Positions 63,506-64,000 of a stretch of 64,000 nt of DNA are shown in pieces. The notes under the pieces are model-generated. The model did not search any database and was not told the DNA's origin. It was given only the letters and a program-made list of their open reading frames with translations. How positions within the stretch are numbered: the first letter of the stretch is position 1; the number at the start of each line of letters is the position of its first letter. A program made the translations under genes and the position numbers. Location: the NCBI GenBank assembly GCA_012729635.1, contig JAAYCT010000030.1, positions 1 through 64,000 of the forward strand. Direction: 5' to 3'. The stretch comes from Clostridiaceae bacterium. Lineage in GTDB: Bacteria; Bacillota; Clostridia; Saccharofermentanales; Saccharofermentanaceae.

Positions 63506-64000
63506 GCGGAAAAACGCTGACAACACCGATTTCGGATCAAGAGATTGAAAGCCTTTCGGTCGGAGATATTTTCTATTTGAGCGGACACCTGATTACCGGA
63601 AGAGACGATGTCCATCAGCGGGTAATCAAGCAGGGACTGGAACTTCCGGTCGATCTAAGCGGCGGCGCAATTTTTCATGCCGGTCCGATTATGCAACAAC
63701 GAACGGATGAGCCCGGGAAATACGAAGTTATATCCATCGGGCCGACAACAAGCATGCGTATGGAAAAATACGAGAAGGAATTCATCGAAAAGACCGGAGT
63801 CCGACTGATTATCGGAAAGGGCGGAATGGGGCCGAAGACAACGGAGGGGTGTGTAAACGGTCGGGCGGTCCATGCGGTTTTTCCCGGAGGATGTGCCGTT
63901 CTGGCCGCCCGATGTGTCGAAGAGGTGGAGGATGTGAAATGGCTCGATTTGGGCATGCCCGAGGCGATGTGGGTCATGCGCGTCCGAAGGTTCGGGCCGC
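63502..64000 (+). CDS. Class I fumarate hydratase / tartrate dehydratase, beta subunit (partial)
   Basis: Runs off the window end after 166 codons; the native chain should be about 185-200. It has LTTPISDQEIESLSVGDIFYLSGHLITGRDDVHQR, IFHAGPIM, ISIGPTTSMRMEKYEKEFIEKTGVRLIIGKGGMG and AVFPGGCAVLAA. This is the swivelling C-terminal part of the enzyme. It overlaps the alpha-subunit stop by 4 nt, so translation is coupled and the subunits are made together. Confidence 0.92.
   Translation, partial: MSGKTLTTPISDQEIESLSVGDIFYLSGHLITGRDDVHQRVIKQGLELPVDLSGGAIFHAGPIMQQRTDEPGKYEVISIGPTTSMRMEKYEKEFIEKTGVRLIIGKGGMGPKTTEGCVNGRAVHAVFPGGCAVLAARCVEEVEDVKWLDLGMPEAMWVMRVRRFGP

Overview
The window looks like a chromosomal segment of an anaerobic, plant-fibre-degrading member of the Bacillota (Clostridia-like). 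The grounds are Gram-positive style lipoproteins, strong AGGAGG ribosome sites, a CIRCE heat-shock operator, an Lsa/Vga-type ABC-F protein, roughly 50% GC and a xylan/xylose gene set. Species cannot be named from the sequence. No rRNA, tRNA, insertion sequence or prophage was seen. The left edge cuts the trailer end of a type I-C-like CRISPR array.

Layout. 1-9.8 kb: CRISPR end, an XRE-type membrane regulator with its own operator, a flavin-type oxidase-fold protein, a ZupT-like zinc transporter, a zf-HC2 membrane protein, an ABC-F ribosome-protection protein, a GNAT, a YjbR-type protein and a CapA lipoprotein. 9.9-18.8 kb: hemicellulose genes (two GH43, one GH120 beta-xylosidase), small membrane proteins, a FadR-type GntR regulator and two tandem paralogous membrane proteins. 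18.9-23.6 kb: an RND exporter with a very large helical insertion, its TetR regulator and a perfect 26-bp palindromic operator. 23.7-29.8 kb: PAP2 phosphatase, hotdog thioesterase, a heliorhodopsin, a DUF1508/YegP protein, a PAS-GGDEF-HD-GYP sensor and a lipoprotein. 29.8-35.1 kb: GH3 beta-xylosidase, xylose isomerase and xylulokinase, with a 20-bp palindrome in front of xylA. 35-46 kb: membrane protein, HrcA-type controlled Hsp20, an acyltransferase/zinc-ribbon pair, a PstS-like lipoprotein preceded by a 28-codon gene, NagZ, a LarA-type racemase and two tandem lipoprotein serpins. 46-64 kb: an epimerase, a cysteine-synthase-like enzyme, Maf plus patatin, two diguanylate cyclases, a 1-Cys peroxiredoxin, a large zinc-ribbon protein broken by one in-frame stop, the nadABC operon, a histidine phosphatase, NADP-type glutamate dehydrogenase, and a class I fumarate/tartrate dehydratase running off the right edge.

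How it fits together. Exported or lipid-anchored GH43 attacks hemicellulose. Intracellular GH43, GH120 and GH3 enzymes would cut imported xylo- or arabino-oligosaccharides, and XylA/XylB feed xylose to the pentose phosphate pathway. NagZ and CapA act on the cell envelope. Three proteins concern cyclic di-GMP. Lipid-anchored serpins, RND export, ABC-F, Hsp20 and peroxiredoxin suggest a competitive, protease- and drug-rich habitat such as a gut or digester (inference). The most unusual items are the heliorhodopsin, the enlarged RND pump, the twin serpins with different reactive loops, and the nonsense-interrupted zinc-ribbon protein.
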